64,000 nucleotides of DNA. It comes from Alteripontixanthobacter maritimus (GTDB taxonomy: Bacteria > Pseudomonadota > Alphaproteobacteria > Sphingomonadales > Sphingomonadaceae). Position 1 is the first letter of the stretch, and the number at the start of each line of letters is the position of its first letter. Location: the NCBI RefSeq assembly GCF_003340475.1, contig NZ_QBKA01000002.1:1-64000 (forward strand), in the 5' to 3' direction. A model generated the notes under the pieces. It was not told the origin of the DNA. It searched no databases and worked only from the letters and a program-made list of their open reading frames with translations. The translations under genes were made by a program, and so were the position numbers. Below are positions 29,570 through 37,976 of the stretch, in pieces.

Positions 29570-30988
29570 TCAATGCATGCCTTTCAGCTCTTGCCAGAGC
29601 TTGATCGTGAACGTGTCGGTCATACCCGAGAGCATATCAGTCAAAAGGCGCAGTTCGCGATAGCGGATTGATGCAGCAATACCGCTGGCGTTCGCTGCGC
29701 GCGAAGCGTCCTCAAGATAGTTCTGGCTGATAAGTGCGAAGACATACTTGTTTTTCGCACCGGACCTGCGGGCCAGGATGTCGTCGAAGTCTTCTGCCGG
29801 GCGGTCGTGGATTGCATCCCAGAACGCAGTCATCAGACCGTCGATCGCCTCCGCCCCGCTCGCCTCCATTCGTAGAACTCCTGGATTACCAAAAGCATGT
29901 TGCCGGGCGAGCGACTTGAGTTTCTCACACAAGTCGCTGTCGTCCATCAGAGGTGTTTGGTGCGAGAAAGCCTTAATCGCTTCCCCGGCGGTGACGAAGG
30001 TGCCACTGGCATGGTCAATAAGTGCTTCAATCAAAAAGGCGCGTAGGTATCCGATCTTGATATCACGGGCGAGTTCTGGACGCCTGCCTGCACTTTCGAC
30101 TTCTTCAAACTTTGCCTGCACCTTCGTTACCGCCGCATGCTCACATGTATTCTTATCGGCACGGAGGCTCGCAAGCACGTCATCCGGTGATATGACGCCC
30201 TTCTTCATCGCGTCATCGACGTCGAGGACGGAATAGGCGATGTCATCGCAGGCTTCCATTATCCAGGTAAGCGGATGGCGTTGTCGCTCAGCAAGTCCTG
30301 TCTCCATCCGCAGACGTTCGACGAGCGTGCGTTCTGCTTCAAAGTACCCATATTTCTTGGCGATCGGGTTCTTTTTGTCGCGATTTGCAGCGCCGACCGG
30401 ATACTTGATTGCCGCGCTCAACGTTGCCGAGGTAAGGTCGAGCCCTAGATGCGCGATGTTCGTCTGTAGCTTAGTTATAAGCCTAAGTGTTTGCGGGTTG
30501 CCATCGAACTTTAAGAACTCGGCGTGTAGATCATCGGGAATAGCGGTCGGCAATCCGCGCCCACCCTCGGCATGGTTCGTGAAAATCCACTCCTTTCGCT
30601 GATCAAACCATCGACCGATGGCGGCCTCACCCTGATGTCCGAATGGCGGGTTCCCAAGGTCGTGCGCCAGGCCTATCGCGGTAAGCATCGGCTGGATCAC
30701 GTGATATAGGTCTGCTTCCAAGAAAAGCGTTGCATTAGCATTGTGGATGCGGGAGCCAATTGAGCGCGCCAAGTTGGCAACTTCGTGTGAATGTGTGAGC
30801 CGGGTGCGCACGCCGTCATTGTCATCCATCGGCCAAACTTGGGTCTTGTCCGACAGCCGACGTACGGGTGTCGAGAACAACAACCGGTCATAATCCTGTT
30901 GAAAACGCGACCTCACCGCTTCAGGCGACAGCTTTGTCGGTTCCTCGTTCAGCTCACCTACTCTTCTATCAGACCAGATCGTTGCCAT
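29570..30988 (-). CDS. dGTPase-like HD triphosphohydrolase
   Basis: This is a 472-aa product. RFQQDYDRLLFSTPVRRLSDKTQVWP, then RTRLTHSHEVANLARSIG (first H), GLAHDLGNPPFGHQGE (HD) and MEACDDIAYSVLDVDDA (last D) form the HD metal site of dGTP triphosphohydrolases. These split dNTPs to nucleoside and triphosphate. Some family members stop phages by depleting dNTPs (known for other dGTPases). First gene of a two-gene operon with the nucleotidyltransferase. Confidence 0.88.
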   Translation of the reverse strand: MATIWSDRRVGELNEEPTKLSPEAVRSRFQQDYDRLLFSTPVRRLSDKTQVWPMDDNDGVRTRLTHSHEVANLARSIGSRIHNANATLFLEADLYHVIQPMLTAIGLAHDLGNPPFGHQGEAAIGRWFDQRKEWIFTNHAEGGRGLPTAIPDDLHAEFLKFDGNPQTLRLITKLQTNIAHLGLDLTSATLSAAIKYPVGAANRDKKNPIAKKYGYFEAERTLVERLRMETGLAERQRHPLTWIMEACDDIAYSVLDVDDAMKKGVISPDDVLASLRADKNTCEHAAVTKVQAKFEEVESAGRRPELARDIKIGYLRAFLIEALIDHASGTFVTAGEAIKAFSHQTPLMDDSDLCEKLKSLARQHAFGNPGVLRMEASGAEAIDGLMTAFWDAIHDRPAEDFDDILARRSGAKNKYVFALISQNYLEDASRAANASGIAASIRYRELRLLTDMLSGMTDTFTIKLWQELKGMH

Positions 30989-31278
30989 TCAGTTTTACCA
31001 CCCTCAATATTGCCCGGTCCAAATAGGCCGCAAGGCTTGCATTTCCAAGATCGCGCCGACTTTCCGATCTGACCTTACACCGACCTGAACATAAGTAGAA
31101 CAGTTTTTGGAGATCACCTATGCCAGGTCCGCATTTTCTCGACCGGGAATCAGACACAAGCAGCCCTAGAGCTGCCCCAATGACTGGCGTAACGTTAGTG
31201 TTCAGCCTCACCTGACTCCATCGACGGTCATCTCGCCCTGGCAACCCAAGCTCTATACCTAACCATATCGATCACAAA

Positions 31279-31332
31279 ATGTCAGGATAATACGTAAAAG
31301 AATTGACAATGTCAGATTTTTGACATGATAAA
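31279..31332 (+). promoter_or_regulatory. Promoter with overlapping ATGTCA/TGACAT operator
   Basis: A perfect -35 box TTGACA (31303-31308) is followed by the inverted repeat ATGTCA-GATTTT-TGACAT (31309-31326). GATAAA (31327-31332) is a -10-like sequence. An extra half site, ATGTCA, lies at 31279-31284. The operator occupies the spacer, so binding would block the polymerase. Best guess for the binder is the XRE protein encoded as the third gene of the operon. Confidence 0.6.
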
Positions 31333-31350
31333 CTGCCATAGGAGCAAGTC

Positions 31351-31926
31351 ATGACCGATGGCCCATTCAAAAACTTAAAGCTCGACAGCCGCTCAAGGCG
31401 GTTTGCGGAAGCTGTGCAGAATGAGGCTGAAGATCATGACACTCGTTGCGCTCTTGGCAGCCATGCCATCGTCAACGGCATTCTGTCAGGAAACGACGGG
31501 CTGATCCGCGACTTGCAAAGCTATGGCGAGGACGGGCAGCTCGATCTTGATCCGAAGGGATCAATCAAGGGCATCTTCGAAAAGTACGACAAGTCGGAAT
31601 TTTCGGATGACCTCCAACGTGAAGTCGCCATGAGGCTGCACGATGGCGACAACTCTCGCGATGCAATCGACAAGGCCTTGGACTCGTGTGTCGAAACCAA
31701 TATCGGCAAGACGCTCACCCGTATTAAGGAAGCTGGGCTAGAGGCGCACCGGGAAGGCCCGATGCACAAAGACCAGCTCGACCGTCTCAATGAAGGATTG
31801 GGCGAAGTCTCGAAGAGCCTCGACTGTGCGCGCATCCAGGATGCCGTGAAGAGCTGCGACAAGAACGCGTTCAAGCAGGACGCCAAAAAAAGAACCGGTC
31901 TCGATGACCCAATACTGTCATTGTGA
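31351..31926 (+). CDS. Hypothetical protein, first gene of the QueC-like operon
   Basis: This is a 191-aa soluble, charged, mostly helical-looking product; ATG preceded by AGGAG. It begins MTDGPFKNLKLDSRSRRFAEAV and holds three cysteines in the second half. No motif is recognised. It overlaps the QueC-like gene by one base (TGATG), so the two proteins are likely made together. It could be the substrate or partner of the QueC-like enzyme, as small proteins accompany QueC-like enzymes in Qat systems. That is inference from position. Confidence 0.7.
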   Translation: MTDGPFKNLKLDSRSRRFAEAVQNEAEDHDTRCALGSHAIVNGILSGNDGLIRDLQSYGEDGQLDLDPKGSIKGIFEKYDKSEFSDDLQREVAMRLHDGDNSRDAIDKALDSCVETNIGKTLTRIKEAGLEAHREGPMHKDQLDRLNEGLGEVSKSLDCARIQDAVKSCDKNAFKQDAKKRTGLDDPILSL

Positions 31927-33299
31927 TGATTGAATTTTCTAAGATTTCTGAGCGCGACCTAACCATACTTGAGGCGGGACTAGCGGCTCCGCGTCGAGGC
32001 GCGAAGGGGCGCGTTTATGCGACCATCGGCTCAGAGATTAAGTGCGATAAGGACATCTTTGACAGCTACTGCCATGAGGGCTGGAGCAACATCCACCACG
32101 ACCTGCTGATTGTCTGCGCGGCAGTCGAATTTGCAGATCGTCGCTGGGGACGCGGCAATGCACATTGGGCACGGCACTTTCATGTGACTGTGCCCGTGAT
32201 TGAGCTTGCGACCTGGCAAGATGCGACAGTTCAAAAAAGTCTTTGCGATACCCTGCGCCATCTGACTGGTGACCAGTGGCGTTTCAGCTTCGTGCGCCAT
32301 GAGGGCGCAGCCACAAGCAAGCCGCGACAAGGCCCGCTATTTCCAAACCAGCAAAAGGCGTTCGCCATTGCGTACAGCGAAGGCTTGGACTCGCTAAGTG
32401 TCTCGGGTCTCTACAACGAGGATGACACTGCCGTGAGCGTGCGTGTGTCGAAATTCAAGCAACGCCTGCGCAAAGATGAACGGCCGTTCGATCGCCTGCC
32501 CTTTGATGTGAAGGTGAAGCCGAATCCAGAGACCAGCGCCCGTTCGCGCGGTTTCAAATTTGCGGCGGTGACTGCAATCGCCTCGCAGCTGTCAAATGTC
32601 AGCCGGATCATTGTGCCTGAAAGTGGTCAGGGCGCATTGGGGCCAGTGTTGCTCCCCCTGCTGAACATCTATCCAGACTACAGGAACCACCCGACTTTCT
32701 TCAGAAAGATGGAGCGTTTCGTAAGGGCGTTGCTTGGCATCGACCTGACCTATGAACAACCGCGCCTCTGGCATACCAAAGGCCAGACCATCGCGGCATT
32801 TCTGGCGAAGCCTAGCATAAAGCCCCAACAAGTCATTGATACCCGTTCGTGCTGGCAGCAACGGGCCAATGTGCGCGTGGGAGGGAAAGTACGCCAATGC
32901 GGCATTTGTGCGGCGTGCCTCTTGCGCAGGATGAGCTTGCACGCCGCCGGCGTTGAAGAGCCGACCGAGAAGTATGCCATTGCCGATTTGCGGGCCGCAC
33001 GATTTAGTGATGCCCTGCCGAAGCAAAACAGCTTCAGGGCCACCAACACCCTTTACGATTACGGCTACATGGGCGCGCGGCACCTGCAACAACTGGCCGA
33101 TTTGGCCTGTGTGCCAGATACCGCCCTGAAGCCTCACGCATTCCAAATCGCTGAAGCCGTCGGATCGTCAGTAGATGACGTGACTAGGCAGCTTCGGGAC
33201 ATGCTCGTGCAACATTCGAAAGAATGGGCCGCATTCGAGCAGGGCCACGGCGAAAAGAGTTTTCTGCAACTATGGACGAGGGGAGGTTGCCATGGCTGA
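31926..33299 (+). CDS. QueC-like PP-loop protein (defence-type)
   Basis: This is a 457-aa product (ATG 31926; a GTG at 31923 is in frame). Central AIAYSEGLDSLSVSGLY resembles the PP-loop SGGxDS of QueC, with Glu for the first Gly. The C-terminal half has C...CGICAACLLRRMS, the four-cysteine zinc site of 7-cyano-7-deazaguanine synthase. VPESGQGALGP is also QueC-like. Compared with the ~230-aa QueC it has about 150 extra N-terminal residues. No other queuosine genes are present. QueC-like proteins in mobile islands belong to Qat and related immune systems. Confidence 0.75.
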   Translation: MIEFSKISERDLTILEAGLAAPRRGAKGRVYATIGSEIKCDKDIFDSYCHEGWSNIHHDLLIVCAAVEFADRRWGRGNAHWARHFHVTVPVIELATWQDATVQKSLCDTLRHLTGDQWRFSFVRHEGAATSKPRQGPLFPNQQKAFAIAYSEGLDSLSVSGLYNEDDTAVSVRVSKFKQRLRKDERPFDRLPFDVKVKPNPETSARSRGFKFAAVTAIASQLSNVSRIIVPESGQGALGPVLLPLLNIYPDYRNHPTFFRKMERFVRALLGIDLTYEQPRLWHTKGQTIAAFLAKPSIKPQQVIDTRSCWQQRANVRVGGKVRQCGICAACLLRRMSLHAAGVEEPTEKYAIADLRAARFSDALPKQNSFRATNTLYDYGYMGARHLQQLADLACVPDTALKPHAFQIAEAVGSSVDDVTRQLRDMLVQHSKEWAAFEQGHGEKSFLQLWTRGGCHG

Positions 33300-34479
33300 T
33301 CTAAACGAGCTGACCGCACAGGAGATTGGTCGCCGCCTTCGCCTTGCCCGCGAAAGCGCAAAAATCCGTCAGGACGAAGCCGCCAAGGTAATTGGCATGT
33401 CTCGCCCCACCCTCGTTTCGATTGAAAAGGGGGATAGGCGGGTTCGCATTCAAGAGCTTCAGGCGCTTGCGAACCATTATGGGGTATCAGTGAATGCCCT
33501 GCTGCGCCGCGAGGCAGTCCATACTGACCTTGTGCCACGCTTCCGCCGACTTCGTGAAACCGAGGATGAGCATACCAGTGAGGCAGTGCAACTGCTGAAT
33601 GATCTCGTTCGAGCTGAAGTTGAGCTAGAGAACATTCTTGGCATTGAGCGGCCTAAGAATTACCCGCCCGAAAGGGGCATCAACACTGGCGATGTCGTCG
33701 AATTGGCAGAACAGCACGCGCAGGAGCTGCGCGACTGGCTCGGATTGGGCTCTGGCCCAATCGCCGATATCTTCACCCTTATGGAGTTGGATCTCGGCAT
33801 CCGACTCCACCAGCGACGCCTGTCGAAGGGATCGAAGGTGGACGCGCTCTTCACCTACGACCAGACTTTGGGAGCGTGCATTCTATTGAATGCAAATTTC
33901 CCTCTGGAGCGACGTATTCAATCCGCAGCTCACGAGCTGGGGCATTTCGTTGGCACACGTCAGGCTCCAGAGGTGCTGGAGGAAAATGAAAAGTTTCAGT
34001 CACGCGAAGAGCGATATGCTCACGCGTTTGGGCGCGCCTTTCTCTCACCGCGCAAGAGCTTTGAAGCGGCGTGGCGTCAGCTCACAGCTGGCTCTGAGAT
34101 TACCCGCAGGCCAATCATCGTACAGGCGCACCACTTCCGCATTTCACGCGAAGCCTGTGTGAGGAGGCTGGAAGAGCTCGGACTTGTTAAGCGGGGTGCA
34201 TGGGACAAGCTGAAGGCCCATGGTGGCATTACTTTTGCACAGGTGCGTGAAGTGTTGGGCGATGCCGCGAGTAAGTCCGACCCCGCGAAAGGTGATGCAG
34301 ACCGGCCCGTTTCTCATCGCATGAGCTTCATGGTTTACACCGCCTGGAAACGCGATCTGATGTCAGAAGGACAATTGGCCGAGCTTCTTAAAATCAAGCG
34401 ACTTGAGTTGCGCGCTCTGCTCGATCAAATGGAACTTGAGGAGAGCGAAACGGATGACCTGTTTAAGCTCCCTCTCTGA
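33292..34479 (+). CDS. XRE HTH - ImmA/IrrE metalloprotease fusion
   Basis: This is a 395-aa product, ATG with GGAGG upstream and 8 bases inside the queC-like gene. Residues 10-65: XRE helix-turn-helix (IGRRLRLARESAKIRQDEAAKVIGMSRPTLVSIEKG). Residues about 195-245: SAAHELGHFVG, the HExxH zinc-protease site of ImmA/IrrE. A further DNA-binding-like C-terminal part (ITRRPIIVQAHHFRISREA) follows. Such proteins cleave repressors or act as antitoxins. It is placed to regulate the operon and to hold the PIN protein in check. Confidence 0.85.
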   Translation: MADLNELTAQEIGRRLRLARESAKIRQDEAAKVIGMSRPTLVSIEKGDRRVRIQELQALANHYGVSVNALLRREAVHTDLVPRFRRLRETEDEHTSEAVQLLNDLVRAEVELENILGIERPKNYPPERGINTGDVVELAEQHAQELRDWLGLGSGPIADIFTLMELDLGIRLHQRRLSKGSKVDALFTYDQTLGACILLNANFPLERRIQSAAHELGHFVGTRQAPEVLEENEKFQSREERYAHAFGRAFLSPRKSFEAAWRQLTAGSEITRRPIIVQAHHFRISREACVRRLEELGLVKRGAWDKLKAHGGITFAQVREVLGDAASKSDPAKGDADRPVSHRMSFMVYTAWKRDLMSEGQLAELLKIKRLELRALLDQMELEESETDDLFKLPL

Positions 34480-35077
34480 TAAGCTAACTCCAATAGTCCC
34501 CGATACGAGCGTGCTGATCAACCTGAACGCTTGTACGTTTGGTGAACAGGTGCTTCGGGCCATCCCAAACGACATTATTCTGACTGAAACGGTGGTCGAA
34601 GAGCTCAACCATGAAACCAGTTACGCCAACGGCGAGAACGGGTTCATCCAGCGCCTGATATCGGAGAATGTCGTCAAGGTCGTGGAGATGGATGATGCTG
34701 CGGTTCGTCTTTTCGAGATGATGATCAGCTCACCGGGTTCGCTAGACGACGGCGAAGCGGCCACGATTGGAGTGGCTGTGTCGCAGGGATTTCTGCCTAT
34801 TATCGATGAGCGGAAGGGTCGGGCCCGAGCCCAAAGCCTGATGAACGGCCAAGCCCCCGCTTGGTCGCTGGACCTGCTGGTGCATCCAGCGGCTCAGTCC
34901 GAGCTTGTCGGTGACGGGTACATCGAGGCCGTTTATCTTGCCCTTCGAAAAGGTCGGATGAGGATCGATGAAGAGCGCTGCGACGCTGTTGTGCAGCTTA
35001 TAGGAATTGAGCGCGCCATTACCTGCAGCAGTCTCCCGGGGTTCAAAGAACGTAGGGAATTTTGGTTGTCCGCATAG
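34454..35077 (+). CDS. PIN-like nuclease domain protein
   Basis: This is a 207-aa product; ATG 34454 follows GAGGAG and overlaps the preceding gene by 26 bases. VPDTSVLINL (about 15-24), ETVVEELNHE, LDDGEAATIGVA and PIIDERKGR supply the usual four acids of PIN ribonucleases. The last gene of the four-gene operon, after the XRE-ImmA/IrrE gene, which is a toxin/antitoxin-like order. Activity is inferred. Confidence 0.75.
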   Translation: MTCLSSLSDKLTPIVPDTSVLINLNACTFGEQVLRAIPNDIILTETVVEELNHETSYANGENGFIQRLISENVVKVVEMDDAAVRLFEMMISSPGSLDDGEAATIGVAVSQGFLPIIDERKGRARAQSLMNGQAPAWSLDLLVHPAAQSELVGDGYIEAVYLALRKGRMRIDEERCDAVVQLIGIERAITCSSLPGFKERREFWLSA

Positions 35078-35505
35078 TCAGTATTCTTGTGTGCTCACCC
35101 GTCATTGATCATGTCAGTGGGAGGGCAGATTTCTCGCGTGCATCTTTCCAAAGCGGACCGACCGCTAACGGCCCAAAAATTGACGGTATGCGAAGCGCTT
35201 CAATTACAGATGCTAAGCCGACTGGAAAATGACATTTGATGTCGGCGCTTCATCCCGACGGGTTCATCTTTCGCTGCCTCCTACCAGCCTCAGCATCCGC
35301 TGAAACTCTTCGTCTTCCATGCTTCGTTTCCAAAAGTTTGCAGATTGACAAACCACCTGAAGATTACCGAGCATTTCTTATAATCAACGCTGAAACCCGA
35401 ATGCGTCCGGAAATTTATCACAACGCATGACCAGGATTAAAACTGGATTGCCAAGTAGGATGTCTTGTCTATGCTATCGGCTCTGCGGAAGAGGTCAGCT
35501 ATCTT
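35078..35505. other. Intergenic region before the lone mini-YD gene
   Basis: I see no credible gene. A short open frame at 35236-35430 has no ribosome binding site and no recognised product. The region changes from the PIN gene to lower-GC DNA and probably holds the promoter of the gene at 35506. Confidence 0.45.
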
Positions 35506-36099
35506 ATGAAGCTACGGTCCATCTTGATAGCTGGTTCGCTGGTTCTGCCAACCAGCCTGTCGGCGCAAAGCGTAATATCGTATGAATATGATGCATTAGG
35601 GCGCCTGATAGCGGTTAGCGACGGTCAGGGGGCAAACTCTCGGTACAATTACGATAAGGCGAACAATCGCACCGCCGTTGCGGTGCAAAAGCAGTTTACC
35701 GCAGCGTGGGAGGCCGAGGCCCTACCTCATCTGGTTGGTTATGCTGATGGCGATGGATGGGCAGCCAACATCAATACCAGTTCGTCCTACCTCACATACG
35801 GACCTTACACGGATTCAATACCGACCGGATCACGAGTGGCAACCTGGCGTATGTTAGTAGACGTTCATAATTCAGCTGATAATTCTCGAATTGTAACTGT
35901 AGATGTCTATGATCGAACTGCCAACCAGGTGTTGGCGGTTCGATCTATTAACCGGCACGAATTTCTTGGCAAGTATTCGTACCAAGTTTTCGAGCTTCCG
36001 TTTTTGATGACATCGGCGCGTGTTGGGCATCGGATGGAAATGCGAACCTTCTATCATGGGTACTCCTATCTTCGAGTTGACAAGATAGGTTATTATTAA
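35506..36099 (+). CDS. Exported mini-YD-repeat protein with possible sugar-binding domain
   Basis: This is a 197-aa product. Signal peptide MKLRSILIAGSLVLPTSLSAQ, then one YD (RHS) repeat: ISYEYDALGRLIAV...YNYDKANNRTAV. The remaining ~130 residues (EAEALPHLVGYADGDGWAANI...YHGYSYLRVDKIGYY) look like a beta-sandwich of carbohydrate-binding type; this fold call is tentative. It is related to the leader genes at 52.5 and 53.3 kb but stands alone. Confidence 0.65.
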   Translation: MKLRSILIAGSLVLPTSLSAQSVISYEYDALGRLIAVSDGQGANSRYNYDKANNRTAVAVQKQFTAAWEAEALPHLVGYADGDGWAANINTSSSYLTYGPYTDSIPTGSRVATWRMLVDVHNSADNSRIVTVDVYDRTANQVLAVRSINRHEFLGKYSYQVFELPFLMTSARVGHRMEMRTFYHGYSYLRVDKIGYY

Positions 36100-36384
36100 T
36101 TCATCGCTGGAATAGATGTTACTTGTCTATATCAAATAGGGTAAGGTAGGAAATCTGCGAAGGCTCATAATCTGCAGCGCAGCTCCGTGATTGCTCTACG
36201 CTTACGTAGCGGAAATGTTTCTGCAACTGAGAGCTCCTATCACAACCTCAAAGCTTTAATTCTAAGTTTCAATCCGATTTTTTGCGAAGTCGGGCTTGAG
36301 TGCATTTATCTATGTAACTCAAACGATATTGCTCTCCATCATAACCGCCGATACACAGCAATATCGGTATTGGGGAAGGCGATT

Positions 36385-36612
36385 ATGGATCCGGAAGGCT
36401 CTGGCGTATTGGTGAATGCGGTCGAATGGCTGCAGGGAACGTTGCTTGGGACCGTCGCCACAGTTGTCGCCGTAATGGCGGTGGCTGCTGTTGGCTTTAT
36501 GATGCTGACGGGCCGGATGAACTGGCGGTTCGGTGCTACAGTCATCGTGGGATGTTTCATCCTGTTCGGAGCTGCCTCGATCGTGGCCGGTATTCGGTCC
36601 GGGGTTGGTTAA
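36385..36612 (+). CDS. VirB2/TrbC-like pilin, plus-strand copy
   Basis: This is a 75-aa product, ATG 36385. AVEWLQGTLLGTVATVVAVMAVAAVGFMMLTGRMNWRFGATVIVGCFILFGAASI matches the two-helix TrbC/VirB2 core. It is a paralogue of the minus-strand virB2 that ends 16 bases away. No signal peptide precedes the core, unlike usual VirB2. It may be a spare pilin or a remnant of a duplication. Confidence 0.7.
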   Translation: MDPEGSGVLVNAVEWLQGTLLGTVATVVAVMAVAAVGFMMLTGRMNWRFGATVIVGCFILFGAASIVAGIRSGVG

Positions 36613-36628
36613 AACCGACGGCGACCTT

Positions 36629-36994
36629 TTAACGGTCGTCGCGCAGAGACGCGCCGGCATAGGGATCGTAGTCGGCCGGAGGCAGATCCCTAATGGGTGC
36701 AGCAACCATAGTGTCCATTGGTAGGGAGGGGGCGGTACCGATATCAGTACCGGCCTTCATGAACCCGTTTGCGATGATCGGCGCGCCAAGCAGAATGAAA
36801 CAGCCCAGAACGACCCGCGCGCCGTCGCGCAAGGACAGTCTTCCGGTCAGCATGGTCAAACCAACGACTGCGACTGCAATGATACAAAGACCGATGGCGA
36901 GGCTGCCTAGCAGCGTCCCGGTCAGCCAATCTACAGACGCGCCAATCGAGGATTGACCGGCGGGTTCGAACAGGGATCGTAGCGGTAAGGTCAT
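36629..36994 (-). CDS. virB2: T4SS major pilin VirB2
   Basis: This is a 121-aa product with the TrbC/VirB2 double helix (VDWLTGTLLGSLAIGLCIIAVAVVGLTMLTGRLS...VVLGCFILLGAPIIANG) and a Pro/Asp-rich tail. It lies 10 bases downstream of virB11 as the last gene of the cluster, an unusual position for virB2, which usually precedes virB3. Confidence 0.8.
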   Translation of the reverse strand: MTLPLRSLFEPAGQSSIGASVDWLTGTLLGSLAIGLCIIAVAVVGLTMLTGRLSLRDGARVVLGCFILLGAPIIANGFMKAGTDIGTAPSLPMDTMVAAPIRDLPPADYDPYAGASLRDDR

Positions 36995-37004
36995 CGTTCG
37001 CTTC

Positions 37005-37976
37005 TCATCGCGCCATCAACATTTGTGCAACCCGGCGTTTGCCGTCCCGGCGCTCAAGTTGAACGAACAAATCGACGCTTTCTCGGACATAGTGGCGAAC
37101 ATCATCACGTGATAATTTGGAGCCTGTCTGCAAAACCAGCAGCGCAAGCTGCTCGATAGCGCGTTGCGGCGTATCGGCGTGTATCGTGGTCATCGATCCG
37201 GGATGGCCGGTGTTTACAGCGCGCAGGAATGTGAATGCTTCGCGGCCCCGTAACTCGCCCAGAATAATCCGATCGGGTCGCATACGCAGCGCTGCGATCA
37301 GCAGGTCTTCGGCGGTTACATCGGCTTCGCTCAAATCCCCGCGTGCCGCGATCAAGCCGACTGCATTCTCATGTTTGATACGAAGTTCTTCTGTATCCTC
37401 AATCGTAATAAGCCGCTCTTCAGCCGGAATTTCTGCAAGAAGAGCGTTTAAGAAGGTGGTCTTGCCGGTCGAGGTGCCGCCTGAAACGATGATGTTTCGC
37501 CGCTCCCGAACGGCATCGCGCAGAACTGCTGCGGCATTGCGACTACCGACGGTATGCCAGCTGCGTTCATTGTCGATGGTTGTCCCGCCTGATGCCAAGC
37601 TGGAGAACGCCTGGTCGTCTTCCCAGTCGGATAGCGACAGTTCGGAGGCTACATGACGCCGGATCGCGATGATATGCCCGGCGCGCGTTGCTGGCGGTCC
37701 TACCACCTGAACCCGCGACCCGTCCGGTAACGATGCAGCCAGCAAGGGATTGGCACGGCTCAGGCCTTGCGATCCAAAGGCTGCAATTTGCTTTGCAAGA
37801 CGTCCCAGTAGCTGCTCGGTAAGCTGCGGTTCGTCATGTCGTTCGATTCCGCCACCGATGGCTTCAACCCACACTTCGCCGGGCCGGTTAATCCAGATGT
37901 CGGTTATATCTGCCCGTGCCAGCCAGGGCGTTAGGGGCGCGAGGAAGCTGTCGAGATAGTAACCGGCCTCCACCAT
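37005..37976 (-). CDS. virB11: T4SS ATPase VirB11
   Basis: This is a 323-aa hexameric ATPase powering pilus assembly and transfer. Walker A is VSGGTSTGKTTFLNALL, the Asp box is ITIEDTEEL, Walker B lies around RPDRIILGELRGREAF and the His box is GHPGSMTTIHAD. Overlaps virB10 by one base (TGATG); an in-frame GTG one codon earlier also exists. Confidence 0.95.
   Translation of the reverse strand: MVEAGYYLDSFLAPLTPWLARADITDIWINRPGEVWVEAIGGGIERHDEPQLTEQLLGRLAKQIAAFGSQGLSRANPLLAASLPDGSRVQVVGPPATRAGHIIAIRRHVASELSLSDWEDDQAFSSLASGGTTIDNERSWHTVGSRNAAAVLRDAVRERRNIIVSGGTSTGKTTFLNALLAEIPAEERLITIEDTEELRIKHENAVGLIAARGDLSEADVTAEDLLIAALRMRPDRIILGELRGREAFTFLRAVNTGHPGSMTTIHADTPQRAIEQLALLVLQTGSKLSRDDVRHYVRESVDLFVQLERRDGKRRVAQMLMAR

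Noticed and set aside
30969-31244. 91-aa minus-strand gene upstream of the dGTPase
   Set aside because: It overlaps the dGTPase start and has no family-like features; probably a chance frame.
35236-35430. 64-aa protein-coding gene
   Set aside because: No ribosome binding site, no recognised product, low-GC intergenic context.
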